Shown piece by piece: positions 55,922 through 64,000 of a DNA stretch of 64,000 bases (positions within the stretch are counted from its first letter, which is position 1; every line of letters begins with the position of its first letter). The notes below the pieces were generated by a model. The model saw nothing but the letters and a program-made list of their open reading frames with translations, was not told the DNA's origin and ran no database searches. Location: assembly GCA_963737405.1 (NCBI GenBank), contig CAVTSL010000009.1, forward strand, positions 287,953 to 351,952, given 5' to 3'. The position numbers and the translations under genes are program-made. Source of the stretch: JACCTU01 sp963737405 (GTDB taxonomy: Bacteria; Actinomycetota; Thermoleophilia; Gaiellales; Gaiellaceae).

Positions 55922-58900
55922 GTGTGCGGCATCATCGCCCTCCTGCGCGGGCCCGGCGCCCGACGCGACCTCCCGCCCTCCGACGTGCTCGACCGCCTGG
56001 GCTCGGTCCAGCGCTCGCTCGACGGCGCCGACACGATCGCCGCGGCCGACGCGGCGGCCGAGCTGCTGGAGGAGCTCGACGAGCTGCTGCGGGGCCCCGA
56101 CGGCGTCGCGCTGCTCGTGCGGGACCGCGACGTGGCCGCGCGCACCGCCGCCGTCAGCCGCCGCGGCCGGCGACTGGGTCGCCGCCGTCGAGGGCGGGCT
56201 CGACGCGCACGGCGCGCCCGAGGGCCACTCGCTCGAGGACGCCAACGCCGTCGCTCCTCCGGCTCAAGGACGCCCTCTGGGCGGTGGCGCGCGATCGGCT
56301 CCCCACCGCCACCGCCGTGCGCGAGCTGGTCGGCGAGAGCCGGTCGTGGTCGGCCATCGAGATCGGCACCTCGATCCAGCAGGCGCTGTCGGCGCTCGAC
56401 CGGCTGGAGGTGCGCGGCCGCGACTCCGCCGGGCTCACCGTGCTCGTCCGCGACCACGGCCTCGATCTCGACGATCCCGCGGTCGCGCGCATGGTCGCGC
56501 GCGCGCGCGGCGACCACCTGTTCCGGTCCAACGCCGTGCGCACCCCCGAGGGCCACCTCAGCTTCGTGTACAAGGCGGCCGCCGAGATCGGCGAGCTCGG
56601 CGACAACACCGCGGCCATGCGCGCCGACCTCCTCGCCGACGACCTGCTGCGGCTGGCGCTGGCCGGCGACGCGCCTCGGCCCTCGTGCTCGGCCACACGC
56701 GCTGGGCGAGCATCGGGATCATCTCCCAGCCCAACGCCCACCCCGTCGACAGCCTGGAGCTCGACGGCGCGGCCGGGCCCTACGTCACCGCCGCCCTCAA
56801 CGGCGACGTCGACAACTTCGCCGACCTGAAGGCGGCCGACGGGCTCCGCCTGGCCGCCGAGATCACCACCGACGCCAAGGTGATCCCCACGCTCGTGTCG
56901 CATCGGCTGGCGGAGGGCGCCGACCTCACCGACCGCGTTCCGCGACACCGTGGCGAGCTTCGAGGGCTCGGTCGCCATCGGCGCCAGCGCCGCGACCGAC
57001 CCCGACCACCTGCTGCTCGCGCTGCGGGGCAGCGGTCAGGCGCTCTACGTCGGGCTGGCCGATGGCTGCTACGTCGTCGCCTCCGAGCCGTACGGCCTCG
57101 TGGAGCTGACCCGCACCTACCTCCGGCTCGACGGCGACACGCCCGCCAACCCGGAGAACCCGAACGCCAGCCGCGGCCAGATCGTCGTGCTCGACGGCAC
57201 CCGGGCCGGCCAGCTCGACGGCATCGTCCGGCAGGCCTACGACGGCACCGAGCTGCCGGTCGACGGCGGCCGACCTGCAGGAGGCGCAGGTCACCACCCG
57301 CGACATCGATCGTGGCCCGTACCCGCACTTCCTCCTGAAGGAGATCACCGAGGCGCCCACCAGCTTCCGCAAGACGCTGCGCGGCAAGCTCGTGGAGCGC
57401 GACGGCCGGGTGCAGGTGGCCCTCGACGACGACGTGCTCTCCACCGCCGTGCGCGCAGGGCCTGCGCGACGGCAGCATCGGCCGGGTCCAGGTGATCGGG
57501 CAGGGCACCGCCCACGTCGCCGGGCAGAGCCTGGCCAGCGCGCTGGTGGCCAGCATCCCCGACGGCCGGCTCCGGGTGGAGGCCCTCCCCGCCACCGAGC
57601 TGTCGGGCTTCGGGCTGCGCGCCGACATGCGCGACACCCTCGTCGTCGCGATCAGCCAGTCGGGCACCACCACCGACACGAACCGCACCGTCGACCTCGC
57701 CGCGGATCGCGGCGCGTCGGTGGTCGCCATCGTGAACCGGCGCGGCTCCGACCTCACCGACAAGGCCGACGGCGTGCTCTACACCTCCGACGGCCGCGAC
57801 GTGGAGATGAGCGTGGCGTCGACGAAGGCGTTCTACGCGCAGATCGCGGCCGGCTTCCTGCTCGCCTGGGCGATCGCCGAGGAGGTCGGCGGCACCGTCG
57901 ACCCCACGCTGGTGGCGGCCCTCCGCGAGCTTCCCGTCCGCGATGGAGGCGACCGCCGCCCGCCGCGCCGACATCGCCGTCGCCGCGCAGCAGCTGGCCC
58001 CGTCGAAGCGCTACTGGGCCATCGTCGGCAACGGCACGAACCGGATCGCGGCCGAGGAGCTCCGCATCAAGCTCAGCGAGCTCTGCTACCGGTCCATCGC
58101 GTGCGACGCCACCGAGGACAAGAAGCACATCGACCTCTCGTGCGAGCCGCTCATCCTCGTGTGCGCCGCGGGGCTCGAGGGCTCGACGGCCGACGACGTG
58201 GCCAAGGAGGTCGCGATCTACCGGGCCCACAAGGCGTCGCCGATCGTCGTCGCGTCCGACGGCCAGGCCCGCTTCGCCGCCGCGCTGCACGTGATCTCGG
58301 TGCCGGAGACGCACCCTCAGCTCGCCTTCGTGCTCACCGCGATGGCCGGCCACCTCTTCGGCTACGAGGCCGCGCTCGCCATCGACGCCCAGGCCGCGCC
58401 CGCTGCGCGAGGCCCGCGCCGCCATCGAGGAGGCGGTCGGCGAGCACGCGCCGGCCGACGGCGACCGGCTGCTGCAGGTCGCTCCAGCCGGACCTCGCCG
58501 CCTCCGCCAGCCGGTTCTTCGACGGACTGCGGAGCGGCGCCTACGACGGCAACCTCGAGGCGAGCACCGCCGTGCGCCTCGCCTCGTCGTATCGCTACGC
58601 GCTCGGGCATCGCGCCCCTCGACGCCTACCAGGCCGAGCTGGGCCGGATCGGCACGCCCGCCGTCGTGGTCGACGACCTCACCGCCGCGCTCACCCAGGG
58701 CATCGAGGAGCTCACCCGCCCGGTCGACGCCATCAAGCACCAGGCCAAGACGGTCACGGTCGGGATCTCGCGCAGCGACGAGACGCTGCTCCAGCCGCCG
58801 CTCGTGCAGGCGGTGCTGGCGGCCGGCGCGGCACGCGACCGGCTCAGCTACAAGACGCTGCGCACGCTGGCCGACATCGATCCCGCCGTGGCCGAGGTCA

Positions 58901-59352
58901 CCGGTTGGATCCGCTACGAGCTCGACGGCGACCCCGAGGGCGGCGAGGTGCCGGTGTCGATCGTCGACCGGGGCGGCATCGCGCTCGACATCCCGTCGCG
59001 CACGGAGCGGTCGGGGGTCCTGCGGGGCACCAAGCACACCGTCGCCCTCGAGCGCCAGGTGTTCGTCACCCGCGGGCGCGAAGACGGCCGCACCGTGGTG
59101 ATCGTGCCGGAGACGAAGGACGACCGCGCCATCGGCCTCACGCTGCTGCACGTGCGCTTCCAGGAGCGGCTCCCGGTCTCCGCGGCCCGGGGCGCCCTGC
59201 AGGGCTACCGCAACCGGTGGTCCGCGCTGCGTGACGCGGTGCTCGAGACGGAGCCCACGTTCCGCGAGGACCTGCTGCCCGAGGTGCCCACCGCCGACCT
59301 CCTCGTGGAGCCGATCCGCGTGCTCGCCGACCGCTGGCGCAGCCCGGGATGA
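55922..59352 (+). CDS. glmS: Glutamine-fructose-6-phosphate aminotransferase, enlarged (about 1140 residues; frame changes)
   Basis: GTG at 55922 puts Cys directly after Met (CGIIALLRGP), the N-terminal nucleophile of the glutaminase domain. About 130 extra residues follow before LEVRGRDSAGLTV, then LGHTRWASIGIISQPNAHP, NGDVDN and HFLLKEITEAPTSFRKTL. SIS domain 1 has GQGTAHVAGQSLASAL, AISQSGTTTDTNRT and SVASTKAFYAQ; SIS domain 2 has VGNGTNRIAAEELRIKLSEL and KKHIDLS in place of the usual ELKHGP loop. After the point where standard GlmS (about 610 residues) ends, about 350 more residues continue to RSPG, including PVDAIKHQAKTVTVGISRSD. Frame changes lie near 56165, 56245, 56690, 56940, 57273, 57460, 57942, 58400, 58480 and 58605. 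TGA overlaps acpS. Confidence 0.88.
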
Positions 59353-59713
59353 TCGGCATCGGCGTCGACCTGTGCGAGGTCGACCGGATGCGGATGGCCC
59401 TCGACCGCACGCCCACCCTCCGGGCCGCGTCTTCACCGACGACGAGCAGGCCTACTGCGACCGCCGAAAGGACCCCACCGAGCGCTACGCGGCCCGGTTC
59501 GCGGCCAAGGAGGCCGTGATGAAGGCCATGGGCGTTGGTGTCGGCGCCTGCAAGTGGCGGGAGATCGAGGTGGCCAAGGCCCGCTCCGGCGCGCCGGCGG
59601 TCCGTCTCCACGGCGGCGCGCAGCGCCTGGCCGAGGGCCTCGGCATCCAGGGCTGGCGGCTCACGCTGACCCACACCCACCGGGTCGCCGAAGCCATCGC
59701 CGTCGCGCTGTGA
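59349..59713 (+). CDS. acpS: Holo-[acyl-carrier-protein] synthase (one frame change)
   Basis: The product attaches 4'-phosphopantetheine from CoA to acyl carrier protein. IGIGVDLCEVDRMRMAL carries the metal-binding Asp, and RYAARFAAKEAVMKAMGVG the catalytic Glu and Lys. A missing base near 59421 separates the two. The length of about 121 residues is typical. ATG overlaps the glmS stop (ATGA), and its own stop overlaps the next GTG. The glmS-acpS-nnrD-alr order is common in actinobacteria. Confidence 0.93.
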
Positions 59714-61067
59714 TCCCGATCCTCACGCCTGAGGAGATGGCGGCCGTCGACGCGGCGTCGGGCGTACCCGTCGAGGTGCTCGTCGATCGGGCGGGCGCGG
59801 CCGTGGCCACGCGGCCCTCGACCTGCTCGGCGGCGCCTACGGGCGGCGGGTCGTCGTGCTCGCCGGCAAGGGGAACAACGGTGCCGACGGTCGTGCCGCG
59901 GCCCGTCGCCTGCGGAGGCGGGGGGTGCGGGTCGAGGTGGTCGACGCCGCCGACGCGCCGACCGGCTCCCGAGCGGGACCTGGTGGTCGACGCCGCGTAC
60001 GGCACCGGCTTCCACGGCGAGCACACCGCCCCTGACCGTCGACGGGCCGGTGCTCGCGGTCGACATCCCCAGCGGCGTCGACGGCCTGACCGGCGAGGAG
60101 CGCGGCCAGGTGCTCCCCGCCGTGCGCACGGTGACCTTCGCCGCGCTCAAGCCCGGCCTGGTGCTCGAGCCCGGACGGTCGCTCGCCGGGCCGGTGGTCG
60201 TGGCCGACATCGGCCTCGACGCTCGGCGAGCCCCCGGCGGGCCTGGTCGACGGCCGGCGACGTGCGCGACGTGGCTGCCCTCGCCGCGCGACCGCGAGCC
60301 ACAAGTGGCAGGCCGCCGTGCTCGTGGTGGCCGGGTCGGCGGGGATGACGGGCGCCGCCCAGCTCGCGGCGGCCGCGGCCCAGCGGGCCGGCGCGGGCAT
60401 GGTCCGCCTCGGCTCGCCCGGCGTCACCGACGACGCCGGTCGCCCGGTGGAGGCCGTCGGGCTCGCGCTCCCCGCCGCCGGGTGGACCGAGGTCGTGCGT
60501 GAGGCGGCCGCGCGGTTCCAGGCCCTCGTGATCGGTCCGGGCCTCGGCACGGGTGCGCCTACGCAGGCCGCCGTCCGCGACATGGTCGCCGGCGCCGGCT
60601 GCCCGCTGCTGGTCGACGGGGACGCGCTCACCGCGTTGGGCGGCGATGCGTCGTCGGTGCTCGGTGGGCGGGCCGCGCCGACCGTGCTCACGCCGCACGA
60701 CGGCGAGTTCGAACGGCTCACCGGCGCGCGGCCCGGAGCCGATCGGCTGGACGCCGTCCGCGGCGCTGGCGGCCGACAACGGGTGCCGTCGTGCTGCTCA
60801 AGGGGCCGTCGACCGTCATGGCCGCGCCCGACGGGCGCGTGCGGATGGTCACGGCGGGCGACGCCCGCCTGGCCACGGCGGGCACCGGCGACGTGCTCAG
60901 CGGGATCATCGGCGCCCTCCTCGCCCGCGGGCTGCCGCCGCTGGAGGCCGCCGCCGCCGGCGCGTGGCTCCACGCTCGAGCGGGGGCGCTGGGTCCCGCA
61001 TCGGGGCTCGTCGCGTCGGACCTGCTCGAGCGGCTCCCCGCGGTGCTCGCCGAGGTGATCGGCCTGA
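59710..61067 (+). CDS. nnr: Bifunctional NAD(P)H-hydrate epimerase/dehydratase (frame changes)
   Basis: The N-terminal NnrE (YjeF_N) half reads ILTPEEMAAVDAASGVPVEV, VVVLAGKGNNGADGRAAAR and AVDIPSGVDGLTGEERGQVL. The C-terminal NnrD half reads VVAGSAGMTGAAQLAAAAAQ, VIGPGLGTGAPTQAAVRDMV, PLLVDGDALTALGG, VLTPHDGEFERLTGAR and TAGTGDVLSGIIGALLARGL. Together they repair damaged NADH and NADPH hydrates. Frame changes occur near 59808, 59963, 60032, 60222, 60295 and 60772. The reading frame at the end runs on into alr without a stop. I place the stop at the TGATG overlap (61065-61067), assuming one more indel. Confidence 0.9.
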
Positions 61068-62180
61068 TGGCCCGAGCGTGGGCGGATGTGTCTCTCGACG
61101 CCGTGGCGGCCAACGTCGCGACGCTGCGGGCGGTGTGCGCGACTGCCGAGGTGTGCGTCGTCGTGAAGGCGGACGGCTACGGCCACGGCGCGGTGCCGGT
61201 CGCACGCGCCGCGGTCGCCGCCGGCGCGGGTTGGCTGGCCGTGGCGCAGGTCGCCGAGGCGACCGCGCTGCGCACGGCGGGCATCGACGCGCCCATGCTG
61301 CTGCTCTCCGAGCCCGCCCCGCCGACGTCGCCGAGGTGCTGGCCGCCGGCGTCGCGGTGACGGTGTACACCCCCGAGCTGATCGCGCGCCTGGGTGCGGT
61401 CGCCGAGTCGGCGGGCCGCCGTGGCCGTCCACCTGAAGGTCGACACCGGCATGCACCGCGTCGGCGCCGCGCCCGATGACCTCGTGGGGCTGGCCAAGCT
61501 GATCGACGCGGAACGTGCGCTGTCGCTCGCCGCGGTGTGGACCCACTCCGCGGTCGCCGACGAGCCCGATGACCCCTTCACGGCGCGCCAGCTCGAGCGG
61601 TTCGACGCTGCCGTCGCCGCCGTCGAAGCGGCCGGGATCCCCGTGCCGATGCGCCACGCCGCCAACTCCGCCGCGGCCATCGCCCATCCGGCCAGCCGGT
61701 ACGACCTCGTGCGGTGCGGCATCGCCCTCTACGGGATCGCGCCGTCGCCACGGATCCGCGATCACGTCGCCCTGGAGCCGGTCGTCCGGCTGGCCACGGA
61801 GGTCGCGTTCGTGAAGCCGGTCGCGGCGGGCGAGGGCGTGTCCTATGGCCTGCGGCACCACGTCGACCGTGACACCCTCGTCGCCACGCTGCCGATCGGC
61901 TACGCCGACGGCGTCTTCCGTTCGTTGGGGCTGCTCGGCCAGGAGGTGCTCATCGGCGGTCGCCGCCATCCCATGGTCGGCGCGGTCACGATGGATCAGG
62001 TGATGGTCGACGTCGGGCCCGACCAGCGACGTCCAACCCGGTGACGAGGTGGTGCTGCTCGGCGCCCAGCGAGACCAGCGGATCTCCCCCGACGAGTGGG
62101 CGGAGCGCCTCGGCACGATCGCCTATGAGGTGGTCTGCGCCCTCGGCGCTCGGGTCGAGCGCCGCTACGGCGACTCCTAG
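61067..62180 (+). CDS. alr: Alanine racemase (frame changes)
   Basis: This PLP enzyme makes D-alanine for peptidoglycan. RAWADVSLDAVAANVATLRA opens the barrel, VVVKADGYGHGAVPVARAAV holds the PLP lysine, KVDTGMHRVGAAP and RHAANSAAAIAHP follow, and RCGIALYGIAPSP and LPIGYADGVFRSLG precede GAVTMDQVMVDVG near the Tyr-containing C-terminal domain. Frame changes lie near 61322, 61412, 62027 and possibly 62035. The length of about 370 residues is normal. ATG at 61067 overlaps the preceding stop. Confidence 0.93.
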
Positions 62181-62191
62181 GCTGTACGGCC

Positions 62192-62679
62192 GTGACCGTG
62201 GTCGCCCTCACCACCTCCGTCGACCAGACGCGCGAGCTGGGGGCCGCGCTGTCGTCGCTCGCGCGACCCGGGGACGTGCTGGTGCTGGCGGGTGACCTCG
62301 GGGCCGGGAAGACCGCCTTCGTGCAGGGGTTCGGGCGGGGGCTGGGGGTCGCCGACCGCATCACGAGCCCCACCTTCACGCTGGTGCACGTGTACGAGGG
62401 CCGGCTGCCCGTGTACCACCTCGACGTGTACCGGCTCGGGCAGCTGAGCGAGGCCCTCGACCTCGGGCTGGCCGAGATGCTCGACGACGGCGGCGTGGTG
62501 CTCATCGAGTGGGGCGACGCGATCCGCCCCGTGCTGCCCCACGACTTCCTCGAGGTGCGCGTCACCTTCGGTCCGGGCGATGACGACCGGTACCTCGCCT
62601 TCCGGCCGGTGGGTCCGGCGTGGGCGCCGCGGGCCGACGCGCTCGCGGGCGTCGTGTCCCCGTGGGGAGCGACGTCTGA
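62192..62679 (+). CDS. tsaE: tRNA threonylcarbamoyladenosine biosynthesis ATPase TsaE
   Basis: The P-loop protein has LAGDLGAGKTAFVQGFGRGL (Walker A), ITSPTFTLVHVYEGRLPVYH (switch I) and DVYRLGQLSEALDLGLAEML, followed by VLIEWGDAI (Walker B). It powers the TsaBDE complex that forms t6A37 in tRNA. The frame is intact for about 160 residues. One missing G in the GGGG run at 62664-62667 would restore a TGA that overlaps the tsaB ATG. GTG at 62192 follows alr by 11 bases. Confidence 0.92.
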
Positions 62680-63380
62680 TGCTGATCCTCGGCATCACCA
62701 CCTCGACCGCCCAGGTCGGCTGCGCGATCGGTGGCCACGAAGGTGTGCTGGGCGCGATCCACTCGGCACGCGGCCGGCGGCACGCCGAGACCCTCACGCC
62801 GGCGATCGAGTTCCTCTGCCGGCAGAGCCGCGTCGAGCTGAGCGACATCGGGGCGATCGCCGTCGACCTCGGCCCGGGCATGTTCACGGGGCTCCGCGTC
62901 GGCGTCGCGGCTGGCAAGGCGCTCTCCCACGCCCGTCGGCTGCCCATGATCGGCGTCACCAGCCTCGATCTCCTCGCCTTCCCCTTGCGGCACTCGTCCC
63001 GGCGCATCGTGTGCGCGCTCGATGCGGGGCGGGGAGAGATCTTCCATGCGAGCTACCGCCAGTCGCCCGGCGGTGTGCAGCGGATCACGTCCCCGCAGGT
63101 CGCGTCTCCGGACGAGCTCGCCTCGGAGCTGCAGGCCGCCGGCGAGGAGGTGCTCCTCGCGGGGACGGCGCCCTGCGGTACGCCGCCGCGTTCGAAGCCA
63201 TCCGACGCGTCGAGCTGGCGGACCGCGGCGAGGCGTACCCGCTCGCCGGGTCGCTCGTGCAGCTGGCGCACGCCCGCGCCCTCCGCGAGGAGTTCGTGAG
63301 CCCCGCGGAGCTGACCCCCACGTACCTGCGCAAGCCCGACGCCGAGATCAACTGGTCGACCCGGGAGGAGCGGCATCTGA
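62679..63380 (+). CDS. tsaB: tRNA threonylcarbamoyladenosine complex subunit TsaB (one frame change)
   Basis: The ASKHA-fold product reads LILGITTSTAQVGCAIGGHE, RRHAETLTPAIEFLC, IGAIAVDLGPGMFTGLRVGV, AAGKALSHARRLPMIGVTSL and VCALDAGRGEIFHASYRQSP. After a frame change near 63172 it continues AAAFEAIRRVELADRGEAYP and ELTPTYLRKPDAEINW. It is the non-catalytic partner of TsaD. The open frame runs straight into the RimI sequence at a TGATG site, so this may be a genuine TsaB-RimI fusion or a hidden indel. Confidence 0.91.
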
Positions 63381-63936
63381 TGGCCCTCCGCGTGCCCCAG
63401 CCCGACGAGCTCGACGTCACCATCGGCCCGATGCGCCGCCGCCATCTCCGGTCGGTATCCGCATCGAGCAGCAGGTCTACCCGCGCCCCTGGTCGCTCGG
63501 GCTGTTCATGAGCGAGCTCGGGTACCGGGGCAGCCGCGTCTACCTCGTCGGCGCGCGTCGGCAGCACCGTCGTCGGCTACGGAGGCGTGATGCTCGTCGC
63601 CGACGATGGCCACATCACCACGCTGGCCGTCGACCCGGCGTGGCACCGGCATCGACTCGGCACTCGACTGCTCCACGCGCTCGCCGTCGCCGCCATCGAC
63701 CGGGGCGCCACGAGCCTCACCCTCGAGGTCCGGGCGAGCAACGATCCGGCCCAGGAGCTCTACCGCCAGTTCGGGTTCGCGCCCGGCAGGGATCCGCAAG
63801 GGCTACTACGTCGAGACCAAAGAGGACGCCATCATCATGTGGGCCACCGACGTCGACAGCCCGGCCTACACCGAGCGGCTCGCGGGCCTGCCGACGCGGT
63901 CCCCGGCACGACGGTCCACGAAGAGCTCGACCGTGA
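63380..63936 (+). CDS. rimI: Ribosomal protein alanine N-acetyltransferase RimI (frame changes)
   Basis: This GNAT enzyme acetylates the N-terminus of ribosomal protein S18. DVTIGPMRRRHLRSV starts it, and after a change near 63452 it reads RIEQQVYPRPWSLGLFMSEL, GYRGSRVYLVGAR. After another near 63557 it continues VVGYGGVMLVADDGHITTLA, VDPAWHRHRLGTRLLHALAV (acetyl-CoA site) and SNDPAQELYRQFGFAPA. After another near 63790 it reads RKGYYVETKEDAIIMWA. The stop near 63934 is estimated from the GTGA overlap with tsaD. Confidence 0.88.
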
Positions 63937-64000
63937 GCGACTCTGTCCCGGGGGCGGATCCTGGGCATCGAGACCTCGTGCGACGAGACGGCCGCCGCCA
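63933..64000 (+). CDS. tsaD: tRNA N6-adenosine threonylcarbamoyltransferase TsaD, N-terminal fragment (cut by window end)
   Basis: The last bases encode ILGIETSCDETAAA, the invariant N-terminus of TsaD (Kae1/Gcp), after a short leader VSDSVPG. One extra G in the GGGGG run at 63950-63954 puts the leader out of frame. The rest of the gene lies beyond the window. It completes the tsaE-tsaB-rimI-tsaD order. Confidence 0.85.
   Translation, partial: MSDSVPGADPGHRDLVRRDGRR

Noticed and set aside
1..64000. CRISPR arrays, tRNA/rRNA genes, insertion sequences, prophage
   Set aside because: No regular repeats, cloverleaf-like segments, transposase or phage genes were recognised in the non-coding gaps, which are nearly all under 200 bases.

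Overview
The window is about 64 kb of GC-rich actinobacterial DNA, but it reads as two unrelated pieces joined near position 50,505. Left of the join are surface-glycan genes whose codons favour GCG, ACG and TCG. Their families (Trm112-domain methyltransferases, paired PQQ-like beta-propellers, O-antigen ligases, Wzm/Wzt) suggest a Thermoleophilia-like organism; that placement is inference. Right of the join is a textbook actinobacterial housekeeping block (rpsK-rpsD-rpoA-rplQ-truA-rplM-rpsI-glmM-glmS-acpS-nnrDE-alr-tsaE-tsaB-rimI-tsaD) that favours GCC and ACC codons and resembles Acidimicrobiia, including a very long GlmS. At the join an epimerase gene (minus strand) and rpsK (plus strand) are both cut in mid-gene, which is best explained by a chimeric contig.

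Layout: 1-3.6 kb holds a membrane glycosyltransferase-like protein, a secreted glycoside-hydrolase-like protein and a UDP-glucuronate decarboxylase. 3.7-6.8 kb holds a secreted trypsin-like protease, a small exported protein and a PAS histidine kinase. 6.9-15.1 kb is a tightly overlapping minus-strand operon: GT2, flippase-like protein, Wzz-like protein, nucleotide-sugar epimerase, sulfotransferase, two PQQ-like propellers and an ATP-grasp enzyme. 15.1-20.9 kb holds an FkbM methyltransferase, the initiating sugar-phosphate transferase, two Trm112-type methyltransferases, GT2, formyltransferase and deacetylase. 20.9-26.7 kb holds AsnB, a methyltransferase, a WecE/WecD pair for a dTDP-4-amino-4,6-dideoxyhexose, and two GT2 genes, one truncated. 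26.6-46.2 kb holds GT39- and GT87-type membrane glycosyltransferases, GT2 and GT4 transferases, two O-antigen ligase-like proteins, a CxxC membrane protein, methyltransferases and a PhyH-type dioxygenase. 46.2-50.5 kb holds Wzt/Wzm export genes, a zinc-finger methyltransferase and a CMP-sugar synthetase/2-epimerase pair.

Together the left piece could build, decorate (sulfate, methyl, formyl, acetyl), polymerise and export surface polysaccharides. The right piece provides ribosome, RNA polymerase, cell-wall precursor and tRNA-modification functions.

Many genes on both sides, including essential ones (rpsD, rpoA, rplQ, glmM, glmS), carry single-base frame changes. They are mostly an extra or missing G or C, rare in 1-19 kb and dense in about 21.6-46 kb and 50.7-64 kb. 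I read these as residual sequencing or assembly errors. Such genes are therefore annotated as single CDS spanning the frame changes, and coordinates at frame-broken ends are approximate. I saw no tRNA, rRNA, CRISPR array or insertion sequence.
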